Assembly: GCF_018343625.1 (NCBI RefSeq)
Contig: NZ_JAGYPG010000003.1
Coordinates: forward strand, 563,003 to 627,002
Direction of reading: 5' to 3'
DNA length: 64,000 nucleotides
Origin: Lederbergia citri
GTDB taxonomy: Bacteria > Bacillota > Bacilli > Bacillales > Bacillaceae_C
Part shown: positions 25,420 to 34,810 of the stretch, in pieces
How the letters are laid out: each line of letters starts with the position of its first letter
Numbering within the stretch: the first letter of the stretch is position 1
Notes under the pieces: generated by a model
What the model was told of the DNA's origin: nothing
The model's input: only the letters and a program-made list of their open reading frames with translations
Database searches by the model: none
Position numbers and translations under genes: made by a program

Positions 25420-25610
25420 AATTGTAAATATTTTTGTTAAAAGTTTCACGTTCATAAATTTGACATCAACTGAGATATACCAAGGGGAGGAGCCTTTTTT
25501 AGGATGTACTTTCCTTATTCAGAGGAAAAGTTTCTATTGCCACATCGTCTTTAGAGGTGTATATTCATTTGTGAAGTATATAACTTACATATGTAAAGAC
25601 AGGGGTATGG

Positions 25611-26828
25611 ATGATGGTAAAGTTAACAAAATCTCACTCTACTATTTCAAGAAATAAACTACTTGGGATTGCTGGTCTTGGTTGGGCATTCGATGCAATG
25701 GACGTAGGAATCTTATCATTTGTCATTGCAGCACTTGCGATAGATTGGAATTTGACACCTAGCGAAATGGGTTGGATTGGCAGTATAAATTCAATCGGTA
25801 TGGTGGTTGGTGCGTTAGTATTTGGAAGCATCGCTGACAAGATTGGACGAAAAAATGTCTTCATGCTAACGTTGATCATCTTTTCATTAGCAAGTGGATT
25901 GTCTGCCTTTACAACAACATTGGTAGCATTTATGATTTTGCGTTTCTTCGTCGGTGCCGGACTTGGAGGAGAACTTCCAGTTGCATCAACTTTAGTTTCT
26001 GAAAGTGTTGAAGCGAAGGAGCGCGGACGTGTTGTTGTTCTTTTAGAAAGTTTTTGGGCCGTTGGATGGTTAGTGGCAGCATTAATATCCTATTTTGTCA
26101 TCCCTGAATATGGCTGGAGAGTAGCACTTATTTTAACAGCTTTGCCGGCATTTTATGCTATTTACTTGCGTTTGAAGCTGCCAGACTCACCGCAGTTTTC
26201 AGCTAAAAAAGAATTGACGCAATCGATTGGGCAAAACATGCGTAATGTCTGGTCCAAAAAATATGCAAAAGCTACCATTATGTTGTGGGTTGTTTGGTTT
26301 ATGGTTGTATTTTCATACTATGGCATGTTCTTATGGCTTCCGAGTGTGATGGTGATGAAAGGCTTCAGTCTAATCAAAAGTTTCGAATATGTCCTTATTA
26401 TGACAATCGCACAGCTTCCTGGTTATTTTTCTGCCGCCTGGATTATTGAAAAGGTAGGGAGAAAATTCGTGCTTGCTACGTATTTACTCGGAACTGCTCT
26501 TAGTGCATTAATATTTGGAAATGCTGATACCACAGTGGTACTTCTCATCTCAGGGATATTCTTATCATTTTTTAACTTAGGAGCTTGGGGAGCACTTTAC
26601 GCATATACACCCGAGCAATATCCGACCATCATCCGCGCGACGGGAACAGGAATGGCTGCAGCGGCCGGTCGAGTAGGTGGGGTGTTGGGACCGTTATTAG
26701 TAGGTTCTCTTGTTGCAGCAAAAATTGATATTGGCATTGTTTTCGGGATTTTCTGCATCGCTATAGTTATTGGCGTACTTGCAGTCATATTTTTAGGTAA
26801 AGAAACAAAACAAATCGAATTGGAATGA
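25611..26828 (+). CDS. niaP: MFS transporter, NiaP/YceI-like (probable niacin permease)
   Basis: A 405-residue major facilitator with 12 predicted helices. GLGWAFDAMDVGILSF in helix 1, WIGSINSIGM, ADKIGRKN between helices 2 and 3, and GGELPVASTLVSES in helix 4 closely follow B. subtilis NiaP (YceI), which takes up nicotinate. Related MFS members carry aromatic acids, so the substrate is probable, not certain. AGGGG lies before tandem ATGs at 25611 and 25614. No niacin-responsive operator was recognised. Convergent with the AtoE-like gene across a shared hairpin. Confidence 0.7.
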   Translation: MMVKLTKSHSTISRNKLLGIAGLGWAFDAMDVGILSFVIAALAIDWNLTPSEMGWIGSINSIGMVVGALVFGSIADKIGRKNVFMLTLIIFSLASGLSAFTTTLVAFMILRFFVGAGLGGELPVASTLVSESVEAKERGRVVVLLESFWAVGWLVAALISYFVIPEYGWRVALILTALPAFYAIYLRLKLPDSPQFSAKKELTQSIGQNMRNVWSKKYAKATIMLWVVWFMVVFSYYGMFLWLPSVMVMKGFSLIKSFEYVLIMTIAQLPGYFSAAWIIEKVGRKFVLATYLLGTALSALIFGNADTTVVLLISGIFLSFFNLGAWGALYAYTPEQYPTIIRATGTGMAAAAGRVGGVLGPLLVGSLVAAKIDIGIVFGIFCIAIVIGVLAVIFLGKETKQIELE

Positions 26829-26841
26829 GTTACATGAAAGA

Positions 26842-26878
26842 GGTTGTTCTTTAAGTTTTTGAAACTTATAGAACAACC
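26842..26878. terminator. Hairpin between convergent niaP and atoE genes
   Basis: GGTTGTTCT pairs with AGAACAACC, and inside it TAAGTTT pairs with AAACTTA, giving a long stem with a tiny loop. A modest T-rich run (CCATTTTAATT) follows on the plus strand. Likely terminator for the plus strand, possibly used from both sides. Confidence 0.6.
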
Positions 26879-26887
26879 CCATTTTAA

Positions 26888-28327
26888 TTACTGAAATATT
26901 GGAGCTACATACGGCATTGTTTTTGCTAATATCCAAACTAAGAAAAGTACCACTGGAGCGTGGAAAATCAATTGCAACATAGAATATCCAGCGAGATCTT
27001 TAGCTTTAACGCCTAAGACACCTAGTAAAGGTAACATAAAGAACGGATTAACCATGTTAGGAAGTGCTTCAGAGGCATTGTATACTTGTACAATCCAGGC
27101 CATGCTAACATTTAATTCTTTTGCAGCTTCGAGTAAGTATGGTGCTTCCACGATCCACTTTCCACCGCCTGAAGGAAGGAAAAGCCCTAGTATAGCTGAA
27201 TAGACTCCCGAGACGAGTGGAAATGTATTTTCAGTTGAAATGGAAAGAAAGAATTTCACCAATATATCATTCAGTCCGGAGTTCATTAAGATTCCGAAAA
27301 TCCCTGCATATAGAGGAAATTGAATGAGAACACCCCCAATAGCTGGCACTGAATTAGAGACTGAGTTTAAGAAATTTCTAGGTGTCCAATGTAATAGTAA
27401 TCCAATCATTAATAGCATAAAATTATAATTATTAAGATTAAGTGCGGCGATTGCTCCTGTTTTAGAAATCACATTTATTATATAAATTAATCCGATAGCA
27501 ACTAATAAGAGATTTAAGATTGGGCTATATTCTAACCATTCTCCTGGCCTTTGAGCTTTCTTCCTTTCCTCGAGAGATCCAATTCTCCCATAATCAATCC
27601 CAGCCATTTCAGCTGTTTTCGCTTTGTCTTTATTCGGGGCAGATACATAAGCAATCCATACAGATAAGGCGATAAGAACAACGATCATGACCAAGTTTTG
27701 CCAAGTAAAAATGGTTTGTGACATTGAGATTGTACCACTAATTTCGTATAATTCGGCAGGAATGGAAGCTTTCGTTGCCATTAACAAAGCTGCTGAAGAG
27801 GAAAGTCCTAATGCCCAAACACTACCAAGTCCAAGGAATCCTGCCGCCCCCAATGCTCGGTAGTCGACCCCTTTTACCCGGCTACTAATTTCCTTAATTA
27901 GGATACCACTAAACACTAAGCTAAAGCCCCAGCTTAAGAGAGATGTAAACATGGAAAAAAAAGCTACAAATGCTACTGCACTTTTTCCTGTTTTAGGAAT
28001 TTCAGCAAGCTTTATAATTAGTTTATGAACTGGTTTAGAGGAAGCTACTACATAACCTGTAATAATGATAAAGGCCATTTGCATTGTAAAAGGAATCAGA
28101 TCCCAATAGTGAGTTCCAAAGTCGACCCCAATTTCGACAGGTGTCCTTCCCATTAATAAGGCAATAATTGCAATCAAAACAACTGCAACCGCAGCAAATA
28201 TATAGGCATCTGGGAACCACTTTTCACTCCAATTTGCTAGTGAAAAACCCATGCGGGCTAAAAGACCCTCTTGCTTTTCATTTACTGACAGTCTTTTTTG
28301 CTCTTCATGTACTTTTTTTACCTCCAT
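26888..28327 (-). CDS. atoE: Short-chain fatty acid transporter (AtoE family)
   Basis: About 479 residues with some 11-12 membrane helices, including IFAAVAVVLIAIIALLMG, the SSSAALLMATKASIP segment and PLYAGIFGILMNSGLNDILV, matching the AtoE/short-chain fatty acid uptake family. The ATG at 28327 has GGAAGG ten bases upstream and is preferred over the ATG at 28345. Fourth gene of the acetoacetate cluster, separated from the thiolase by about 130 bases containing half of an interspersed repeat. Predicted to import acetoacetate or butyrate-like acids. Confidence 0.82.
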   Translation of the reverse strand: MEVKKVHEEQKRLSVNEKQEGLLARMGFSLANWSEKWFPDAYIFAAVAVVLIAIIALLMGRTPVEIGVDFGTHYWDLIPFTMQMAFIIITGYVVASSKPVHKLIIKLAEIPKTGKSAVAFVAFFSMFTSLLSWGFSLVFSGILIKEISSRVKGVDYRALGAAGFLGLGSVWALGLSSSAALLMATKASIPAELYEISGTISMSQTIFTWQNLVMIVVLIALSVWIAYVSAPNKDKAKTAEMAGIDYGRIGSLEERKKAQRPGEWLEYSPILNLLLVAIGLIYIINVISKTGAIAALNLNNYNFMLLMIGLLLHWTPRNFLNSVSNSVPAIGGVLIQFPLYAGIFGILMNSGLNDILVKFFLSISTENTFPLVSGVYSAILGLFLPSGGGKWIVEAPYLLEAAKELNVSMAWIVQVYNASEALPNMVNPFFMLPLLGVLGVKAKDLAGYSMLQLIFHAPVVLFLVWILAKTMPYVAPIFQ

Positions 28328-28410
28328 ATAACACACGCCTTCCATTCAAATATGGTTTTATTTTTCGAATAAACTAGATAATATTTTTCATAGTATGATT
28401 TCAATAAGTT

Positions 28411-28457
28411 AAAAGGCTTGAAGTTTGTACATTGATGGGTAGGCGCTTGCGCTTTTG
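28411..28457. repeat. Right half of the interspersed hairpin repeat
   Basis: The segment closely matches 9125-9172 of the full-length copy (AAAGGCT, GAAGTTTGTAC, GATG, AGGCGCTT, GCTTTT blocks in the same order and spacing). The left arm is absent. It sits between the thiolase stop and the atoE start. Confidence 0.7.
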
Positions 28458-28460
28458 TTC

Positions 28461-29645
28461 TTATTTCTTTACTTCAATCATAATCGCATCACCTTGTCCG
28501 CTGCCTGAGCAAATTGCGGCAATACCGACACCACCTCCACGCCGGCGTAATTCATAGGCAAGTGTAAGAATAATGCGTGCACCGCTTGCCCCAATCGGAT
28601 GTCCGAATGCAACGGCACCACCATTTACATTCACTTTTTCTGGATCGATATTGGCTATTTTATTGCTAGCAAGGGCAACAGCCGCAAATGCTTCGTTAAT
28701 TTCAAACAAATCGATATCTTCGACGGATTTACCCGTTTTCTTTAAAAGTTCATTTATTACAAGACCCGGTGTTTGGGGGAAATTCTCTGCTTCCACTGCT
28801 ACTTCAGCATGAGAGATAATTGTTGCGAGTACGCTTTTTCCTTCTTTTTCTGCATGTTTATCACTCATCAACACGAGAGCCGCCGCTCCGTCATTTACTC
28901 CAGGAGCATTTCCAGCTGTAATGGTGCCTTCTTCGCCGAATGCAGGACGTAATTTCGCAAGTACATCCTTTGTTGTGTCTTTACGCGGGGCTTCATCTGT
29001 GTCAACCACGATTGGCTCGCCTTTTCGCTGTGGTACTTCTACTGCGACAATTTCTTCCGATATCGTTCCGTTTTCAATAGCAGTAAGGGCCCGCTCGTGG
29101 CTGCGCACTGCCCATAAGTCCTGTTCTTCGCGCGTAAGGTCAAGCTCTGCCGCTGTCCTATTTCCGTAGGTGCCCATGTGAACACCAGTAAAGCTGCATG
29201 ATAAACCATCGTGAATCATTAAATCAACCATTGGTGTATCACCCATTCGCAAACCCCATCTTGCTTTAAACATTGCATAAGGTGCATTCGACATCGATTC
29301 CATTCCGCCTGCTAAAATGATCTCTTCGTCACCGGCACGAATAATTTGATCCGCTAATGTAACACTTCGAAGGCCGGAAGCACATACTTTATTAACTGTT
29401 TCCGTTTTAATATTCCACGGAATACCTGCTTTTCGTGCTGCTTGACGTGATGGAATTTGCCCTTGGCCCGCTTGAAGTACATTTCCAAAAATGACTTCAT
29501 CTAAATCTTCAGGACTTACTTCTGCACGTTGCATCGCTTCTTTCATTGCGATTCCACCTAGCTCTGCTGCTGTTAAAGAAGAGAGGGCACCGCCAAATTT
29601 TCCAAATGGAGTACGGGCACCTTCAACAATGACTGTTTTGACCAT
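28461..29645 (-). CDS. Acetyl-CoA acetyltransferase (thiolase II)
   Basis: A 394-residue thiolase. Active-site Cys near 89 in NKVCASGLRS, His near 350 in FGHPIGASG and Cys near 380 in AICSGSGQG. It should cleave acetoacetyl-CoA to two acetyl-CoA in this operon, following the CoA transferase. The ATG at 29645 directly abuts the scoB stop, so the genes are coupled. Comparable to AtoB/MmgA/ThlA. Confidence 0.92.
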   Translation of the reverse strand: MVKTVIVEGARTPFGKFGGALSSLTAAELGGIAMKEAMQRAEVSPEDLDEVIFGNVLQAGQGQIPSRQAARKAGIPWNIKTETVNKVCASGLRSVTLADQIIRAGDEEIILAGGMESMSNAPYAMFKARWGLRMGDTPMVDLMIHDGLSCSFTGVHMGTYGNRTAAELDLTREEQDLWAVRSHERALTAIENGTISEEIVAVEVPQRKGEPIVVDTDEAPRKDTTKDVLAKLRPAFGEEGTITAGNAPGVNDGAAALVLMSDKHAEKEGKSVLATIISHAEVAVEAENFPQTPGLVINELLKKTGKSVEDIDLFEINEAFAAVALASNKIANIDPEKVNVNGGAVAFGHPIGASGARIILTLAYELRRRGGGVGIAAICSGSGQGDAIMIEVKK

Positions 29646-30299
29646 TTATTTCACCTCCTCGAGTTCAGGTAAAACTGTAAAGCTTGCTTCTGTTTTCTCT
29701 TTTACTTCATCGACCGTTACACCTTCTGCCACCTCCATTAGTACCATGCCGTTTTCAGTGAAATCGAATACAGCCAAATCCGTAATTAAACGGTGTACAA
29801 CTCCTGTACCAGTGAGTGGCAAGGAACATTCTTTTTTTATTTTTGGTTCACCGTATTTATTTACATGTTCCATCACGACAACGACACGTTTGGCTCCATT
29901 TACAAGGTCCATTGCGCCGCCCATTCCTTTGACCATTTTTCCTGGAATCATCCAGTTTGCTAGATCCCCATTTTCTGAGACTTCCATGCCACCAAGTATG
30001 GCTAGGTCGATATGTCCACCGCGAATCATAGCAAAAGACTCGGCACTATCAAAAAATGAGGAGCCCGGAACCGTCGTAATTGTTTCTTTACCAGCATTAA
30101 TTAAATCTGGATCTTCTTCGCCTTCCACCGGATAGGGACCGATACCAAGTAAGCCGTTTTCTGATTGCAATAAGACGTTAAAATCAGCTGGTATTTCGTT
30201 GGCCACAAGTGTCGGCATCCCAATGCCCAAATTCACATTCATACCATCTTTAATTTCTTGTACCGCTCGTTTCACAATTGTTAAACGCGTATCCCTCAT
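29646..30299 (-). CDS. scoB: Succinyl-CoA:3-ketoacid CoA transferase subunit B
   Basis: About 217 residues with NLGIGMPTLVAN near the start, the catalytic Glu in LLQSENGLLGIGPYP, GGHIDLAILGGMEVSE and GKMVKGMGGAMDLV, all close to B. subtilis ScoB. With ScoA it moves CoA from succinyl-CoA to acetoacetate. AAGGAG is followed by three in-frame ATGs; the third (30299) has nine-base spacing and matches the usual protein start. Gap to scoA is about 130 bases and holds a small AAGTCT/AGACTT hairpin (30383-30398). Confidence 0.92.
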   Translation of the reverse strand: MRDTRLTIVKRAVQEIKDGMNVNLGIGMPTLVANEIPADFNVLLQSENGLLGIGPYPVEGEEDPDLINAGKETITTVPGSSFFDSAESFAMIRGGHIDLAILGGMEVSENGDLANWMIPGKMVKGMGGAMDLVNGAKRVVVVMEHVNKYGEPKIKKECSLPLTGTGVVHRLITDLAVFDFTENGMVLMEVAEGVTVDEVKEKTEASFTVLPELEEVK

Positions 30300-30430
30300 C
30301 ATCATCCGCTCCTTCATATGTCTTGGGAAAGCAGTCATTTATTTTTCGTATTTCTGAGAAGTTCATTTTAATTTTCTCGTCAAAGTCTTTGTAGACTTAA
30401 CGGAGATATCAATACATTCGTGTCTTTTTT

Positions 30431-31126
30431 TTACGCCTTGGTCACTGTCCTGCGTTCAATTCGTTTTTGATAATCTGTTCCCACGATTAGGCGTTGTACA
30501 TAAATGCCTGGTGTATGGATTTCATCCGGATTCAGTTCGCCTGGCTCGACAATTTCCTCAACTTCTGCAATCGTGATTTTGCCTGCCATTGCCGCAAGGG
30601 GGTTAAAGTTGCGAGATGTTTTTCGGTATATTAGGTTTCCGAGAGTATCAGCTTTCCATGCTTTTACTAGGGCAAAATCCCCAACGATTCCTTCTTCAAG
30701 TAAATATGTTTTTCCGTTAAATACCTTTGTTTCTTTTCCTTCTGCAATTGGCGTCCCGACACCAGTTGCGGTATAAAAACCAGGGATTCCTGCTCCTCCA
30801 GCTCTCATACGCTCAGCAAGAGTTCCTTGTGGAGTCAGCTCTACTTCAAGTTCGCCGCTTAAATATTGATGTTCAAAAATTTTATTTTCACCAACATACG
30901 AGGCAATCATCTTTTTAATCTGTTTATTTGCTAACAGAAGGCCGAGCCCCCAATCATCTATACCGCAATTATTACTGTAAACTGTAAGGTCTTTTGTCCC
31001 TTGTTGACGAAGTGCTTCAATCGTCTTCTCAGGTATGCCGCATAAACCAAATCCGCCAACAATAAGTGTTGCACCGTTTTGAATATCTGAAATCGCTTCC
31101 AAAGCAGTATTCATCACTTTGCTCAC
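30431..31126 (-). CDS. scoA: Succinyl-CoA:3-ketoacid CoA transferase subunit A
   Basis: A 231-residue subunit with VGGFGLCGIPE near the N-terminus, NNCGIDDWGLG, GTLAERMRAGGAGIPGFYT and FNPLAAMAGK, matching ScoA/AtoD. GTG start (31126) after AGGAGGT. First gene of the minus-strand acetoacetate cluster, divergent from a LysR regulator gene, so probably induced through it by acetoacetate or a short-chain acid. Confidence 0.93.
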   Translation of the reverse strand: MSKVMNTALEAISDIQNGATLIVGGFGLCGIPEKTIEALRQQGTKDLTVYSNNCGIDDWGLGLLLANKQIKKMIASYVGENKIFEHQYLSGELEVELTPQGTLAERMRAGGAGIPGFYTATGVGTPIAEGKETKVFNGKTYLLEEGIVGDFALVKAWKADTLGNLIYRKTSRNFNPLAAMAGKITIAEVEEIVEPGELNPDEIHTPGIYVQRLIVGTDYQKRIERRTVTKA

Positions 31127-31210
31127 ATCATTACCTCCTCATGCTGTTTATCATGTAAGAGTTTACATTTTGTTTGAATATATGTAAAATTCATAATTGG
31201 AATGCATTTT

Positions 31211-31225
31211 ATTCTAAATTAGAAT
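31211..31225. promoter_or_regulatory. Candidate LysR operator between scoA and the LysR gene
   Basis: ATTCTAAATTAGAAT has six-base inverted arms around AAT and fits the T-N11-A LysR box format. It lies 19-33 bases before the LysR gene start, in the divergent promoter region, where autorepression and activation sites are usual. Confidence 0.55.
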
Positions 31226-31243
31226 AATAGGGAGATTTTTTAC

Positions 31244-32125
31244 ATGGAGCTCCGTGATATAAAGTCTTTTATTGAAGTAGCAAATCACCGAAGTTTCACG
31301 AAAGCAGCGGAGAATACATATATATCACAGCCTTCGTTAAGCAAGGCAGTGAAAAAGTTGGAACAAGAATTACAAGTTGAACTTTTTGATCGTTCATCAC
31401 GGGATCTTCAATTGACTGATGCTGGAAAAATAGTATACAAACAAGGGCAACTAGCCTTTTCATCCTTGAATGAAATGCATAATTTGTTGAAGGAGTTAGT
31501 TGATGTAGCAGTGGGAGAAATAAAATTTGGAATACCACCGCTCATTGGAACACTTTTTCTTCCGCATATTGCTAGTACTTTCAAAGAGAAATATCCGAAT
31601 GTGAGACTTGAACTTGTAGAACTGGGAGCAAAATTGATCGAGCAGCTTGTTGAAGAAGGAAAGATTGACCTTGGATTAATTGTTCTGCCAGTTGACGAAT
31701 CTATTTTTAATATTTACCCTTTTTTCAGTGATGAATTTGTATTGTGTATTCATCGTGAACACCCGCTTGCCATAAGAGAATCTGTTGCGTTACATGAATT
31801 AAAAGACGAACAATTTATTATTTTTTCAAAAAATTTCACCTTACATAATTTTATTATTAATGCATGTAAAGCAGCGGGATTTAACCCGTCCATTTCTTAT
31901 AAGAGTTCACAGTGGGATCTAATTTTAGAGCTGGTCGCTTCCAAACTTGGAATAACCTTATTACCCAAAATCCTTTTTGAAAGGCAAGGTAACCCAACTA
32001 TCAAAACGATTCCGTTAGAATCACCTACTCTTCTATGGAATTTAGGCTTAGTAACAAAAAAAGGAGCCTATCATTCGTTTGCTTTGAGAAAGTTTCTGGG
32101 ACTTTTTTCTACTGGTAGGAGTTAG
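31244..32125 (+). CDS. LysR-family regulator of the sco/ato cluster
   Basis: A 293-residue regulator with an intact N-terminal winged HTH (residues 1-60, RSFTKAAENTYISQPSLSKAVKKLE) and an effector domain (about 90-290). GGGAG lies nine bases before the ATG. The divergent arrangement with scoA points to control of that operon. The co-inducer is not predictable from sequence. Confidence 0.88.
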   Translation: MELRDIKSFIEVANHRSFTKAAENTYISQPSLSKAVKKLEQELQVELFDRSSRDLQLTDAGKIVYKQGQLAFSSLNEMHNLLKELVDVAVGEIKFGIPPLIGTLFLPHIASTFKEKYPNVRLELVELGAKLIEQLVEEGKIDLGLIVLPVDESIFNIYPFFSDEFVLCIHREHPLAIRESVALHELKDEQFIIFSKNFTLHNFIINACKAAGFNPSISYKSSQWDLILELVASKLGITLLPKILFERQGNPTIKTIPLESPTLLWNLGLVTKKGAYHSFALRKFLGLFSTGRS

Positions 32126-32260
32126 TAAGCTTTGAAAAATAGCATTTAATTTTTTGAGGGAACGGTAAAAATTCCTACATGAAAACCTGAATATTGTACC
32201 CACTCCAAACACCCAGCGCATAGGATAATACAATCCATGCACAAAAGGGGTGAAAGCGGA

Positions 32261-33007
32261 GTGGGCTTATTTATTAATAATAGTGAACATCCAGAGGTTT
32301 TTAAAAATAATAAAAAGATCCAAGCGCCGAATCAAAAGATTTTTAAGGCAGACTACTTGTCAGACTTGATTATACAACAGAGAGAAGCAAATGAGGCATT
32401 AACTCATTCCTTCCTCGATTTAAAAATTTTATATGAACAACAAGGAAAGACAAATACAGATCAGTGGACTGAAATCGGAAACCAACTGGATGAACTGCGA
32501 GATATTCACTTAAAACACGAAAAATTCGAAGGTGATGTAATTGAATGGCTTTCGAAACTGAATGATAAAAGTGCTAAAGAGAAAGAAGATGAATTTGCTT
32601 TAAAGCAAGAATGGCTGAAACAGATGAGGAAATTAATAGAAATGAATGGCGAAATCCTCAATCGTTTGAAAAAATCAGAATCGGCCAATGAACAACTTAC
32701 GTTAAAGATGAAAGAGCAGATGGAATTACAAAAACATATGAAGGACGAACTTTCGGAACAAAAGGAGATTCAGGGGCAAGTATCTAGCAGACTAGAAAAT
32801 CAAGAGGCATTAACGGAAAAAATGTTAAGAGAAATAAATCATCTTCGCTCAGTTTTATTTGAACGTGCCAGCTATTTAGCTGAAAGAATTGAAAATGGAT
32901 TCAAGCTGACGTCTGCGTATGTATACAGGTTAATGCATGGAAATGACCAATCATTAACTATGTTGATGGATCCCGAAAAGAAAGACTTCAAAAAACAAGA
33001 AAGGTGA
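32261..33007 (+). CDS. Coiled-coil protein of unknown function
   Basis: About 248 residues from the GTG at 32261, ten bases after AAAGGGG; an in-frame ATG at 32237 precedes that site and is less likely. The product is highly charged and helical, with long heptad-rich stretches (about 35-200, for example LKMKEQMELQKHMKDELSEQ), no membrane segment and no signal peptide. Residues 185-215 (REINHLRSVLFERASYLAER) look like a conserved C-terminal module. I do not recognise a named family. It converges with a 51-residue gene across a shared terminator, and the two may be functionally linked. Confidence 0.7.
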   Translation: MGLFINNSEHPEVFKNNKKIQAPNQKIFKADYLSDLIIQQREANEALTHSFLDLKILYEQQGKTNTDQWTEIGNQLDELRDIHLKHEKFEGDVIEWLSKLNDKSAKEKEDEFALKQEWLKQMRKLIEMNGEILNRLKKSESANEQLTLKMKEQMELQKHMKDELSEQKEIQGQVSSRLENQEALTEKMLREINHLRSVLFERASYLAERIENGFKLTSAYVYRLMHGNDQSLTMLMDPEKKDFKKQER

Positions 33008-33031
33008 TGCCCCTATCGGCATCACCTTTTT
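33001..33031 (+). terminator. Intrinsic terminator overlapping the coiled-coil gene stop codon
   Basis: AAGGTGATGCC (with the TGA stop inside it) pairs perfectly with GGCATCACCTT around CCTATC, followed by TTTT. The minus-strand tail is less T-rich, so it serves mainly the plus strand. Confidence 0.85.
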
Positions 33032-33051
33032 AGCTGTATACTTTTTCTGTA

Positions 33052-33207
33052 TTATTTTGCGATGTCTTTATTGGATAGAGGCAAAGAAATCACTTTTCCA
33101 CCAATTTGGACATGAATATTATCTTTGAAAATAGCTTTCACAATTCCTTTTAAGGAGATGGATGAATTAACAGTTATCGTTTGCTTATCCAGATTTTCTG
33201 CAGTCAT
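33052..33207 (-). CDS. Small uncharacterised protein (51 residues)
   Basis: The translation begins MTAENLDKQTITVNSS and ends SLPLSNKDIAK, with GIVKAIFKDNIHVQIGGKVI between: a compact, probably all-beta small protein. AAGGAAGG lies about 11 bases upstream of the ATG. It converges with the coiled-coil gene. I do not recognise the family, but codon structure and ribosome-binding site support a real gene. Confidence 0.65.
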   Translation of the reverse strand: MTAENLDKQTITVNSSISLKGIVKAIFKDNIHVQIGGKVISLPLSNKDIAK

Positions 33208-33792
33208 ACCATTTCACGCCTTCCTTTTTATCTTTGTGAGAGTGATAAACAAAAATCTTATATAAAGTTTATTAAATAATTTTTAATTATTATAGCATGA
33301 AACTTAGCTCAAGTATTATTATTTGCTTAAAAAATTCATTTAAAAATTTGGAAAAACTTAATGCCTATGTAGCAAAAGTATAGACAATGGTTAAAATAAA
33401 CATACATGGAAGATTAAATAAAGTTTCACGGAAAAAAATATTGTCGCATATGTAAAGTACAACATCATATTTAATGTTTATGATTTCTTTTCTAGGGTAT
33501 ACAGCAGTAAAAACGATGTTAAGGAAGGATATGAAAGTAATTTTAATGAAAAGTATTTATAACATGGCCAGAGGTTACTCAATCAAGGTATATACTCTTA
33601 TACACTACAAATAGTCGTTTGTAATGATTTCAAAATCCCCGTACCATTATTTATAGGCTGCTGTTCAACTACTCTAGACATCAAACCATTTTCTTCAGAT
33701 TGCTCCTACCTTAAAGCTGTAATGTTTATTCTTAATAATTGCCTGCTTACATGTTCAACAAAAAATATGAGAAAAAGAGAGGTTTATTTGTC
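33208..33792. other. Long AT-rich intergenic region
   Basis: About 585 bases without a supported gene before the glycine-betaine-type operon. A 27-codon ORF at about 33530-33612 has its ribosome-binding-like sequence almost touching the ATG and is not believed. The promoter of the transporter must lie here, but I cannot pick one with confidence. Confidence 0.4.
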
Positions 33793-34788
33793 ATGCGTAA
33801 ATTTTATATTTTATTGTTTACTAGTATGCTATTTTTGCTTGCTGCATGTAGCAGTGGAGCAAGTAAAGATAGCATTAAAGTAATAAAATTTGCCGATGCG
33901 GGATGGGATAGCATTCGTGTCCACAACAGCATCGCGCAGCTTATTATAGAGGATGGATATGGATACGACACGGATGTAACGGTCGGTACAACTGCAGCAA
34001 CAGTTCAGGCGCTGGAGCAAGGCGATATCAATGTTTATATGGAATTATGGACTGACAACATTAAGGAAGTATATGATAAAGCAATTGAAAAAGGGAGTAT
34101 CATTAAAGCTTCAACGAATTTTGATGATAACGCCCAAGGTTTGTACGTCCCAACGTATGTGATTGAGGGGGATGCAGAGCGGGGAATTGAGCCAATTGCT
34201 CCTGATTTAAAAACAGTAGAAGACTTAGCAAAATATCCAGAGATTTTTAAAGATCCTGAAGATCCGAGTAAGGGACGGATTGTTGGTGCTCCTTCGAGCT
34301 GGGTAGTAAGTGAACATTTGGAAACAAAAATAAAAACATATGGATTAGATGAAACATATAATTACTTGGCTCCGGGCTCGGATTCGGCTATTGTTGCGTC
34401 ACTTGCAGGGGCATATAAAAAAGGTGAACCTTGGGTTGGATATTACTGGTCGCCTACATGGGTGACAGCAGGATATGACTTAACACTATTGGAAGATAAT
34501 CCATATGATGGAGCAGTATGGGAGGAAAATAAAGGAACAGAGTTTCCTCCGAATGATGTGGTCGTTGCGGTTCATAAAGATTTCCCAACGCAGGCAAAGG
34601 AAGTTTATGAGTTTTTACAAAACTATAAAACAAGCAATGAACTGACAGAAGATGCACTCAATTATATGGAAGAAAATGATGCAGAGGCTGACGAAGCTGC
34701 AAAGTGGTGGATGAATGAACATGAAGATGTTTGGACTAAATGGGTTCCTGAAGATGTAGCCGATAAAGTAAAAAAAGCTTTAAAGTAA
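33793..34788 (+). CDS. Glycine betaine/proline-type ABC transporter substrate-binding lipoprotein (OpuAC-like)
   Basis: A 331-residue lipoprotein: signal peptide with lipobox LLAAC, then an OpuAC-family domain with FADAGWDSIRVHN, GTTAATVQALEQGDINVYMELWTDN and WVGYYWSPTW, which supply aromatic residues for binding a quaternary amine. The ATG at 33793, ten bases after AGAGG, gives the clean signal peptide; an upstream in-frame ATG does not. It is followed by a strong hairpin and then by the permease gene. Substrate is probably glycine betaine, proline betaine or a related compatible solute. Confidence 0.87.
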   Translation: MRKFYILLFTSMLFLLAACSSGASKDSIKVIKFADAGWDSIRVHNSIAQLIIEDGYGYDTDVTVGTTAATVQALEQGDINVYMELWTDNIKEVYDKAIEKGSIIKASTNFDDNAQGLYVPTYVIEGDAERGIEPIAPDLKTVEDLAKYPEIFKDPEDPSKGRIVGAPSSWVVSEHLETKIKTYGLDETYNYLAPGSDSAIVASLAGAYKKGEPWVGYYWSPTWVTAGYDLTLLEDNPYDGAVWEENKGTEFPPNDVVVAVHKDFPTQAKEVYEFLQNYKTSNELTEDALNYMEENDAEADEAAKWWMNEHEDVWTKWVPEDVADKVKKALK

Positions 34789-34810
34789 GAGATTCGTAAG
34801 TTTTGAGGAA

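Noticed and set aside
33530..33612. 27-codon ORF with AAGGAAGG just before its ATG
   Set aside because: Only about two bases separate the site from the start codon, the product has no recognisable feature and the context is gene-free.
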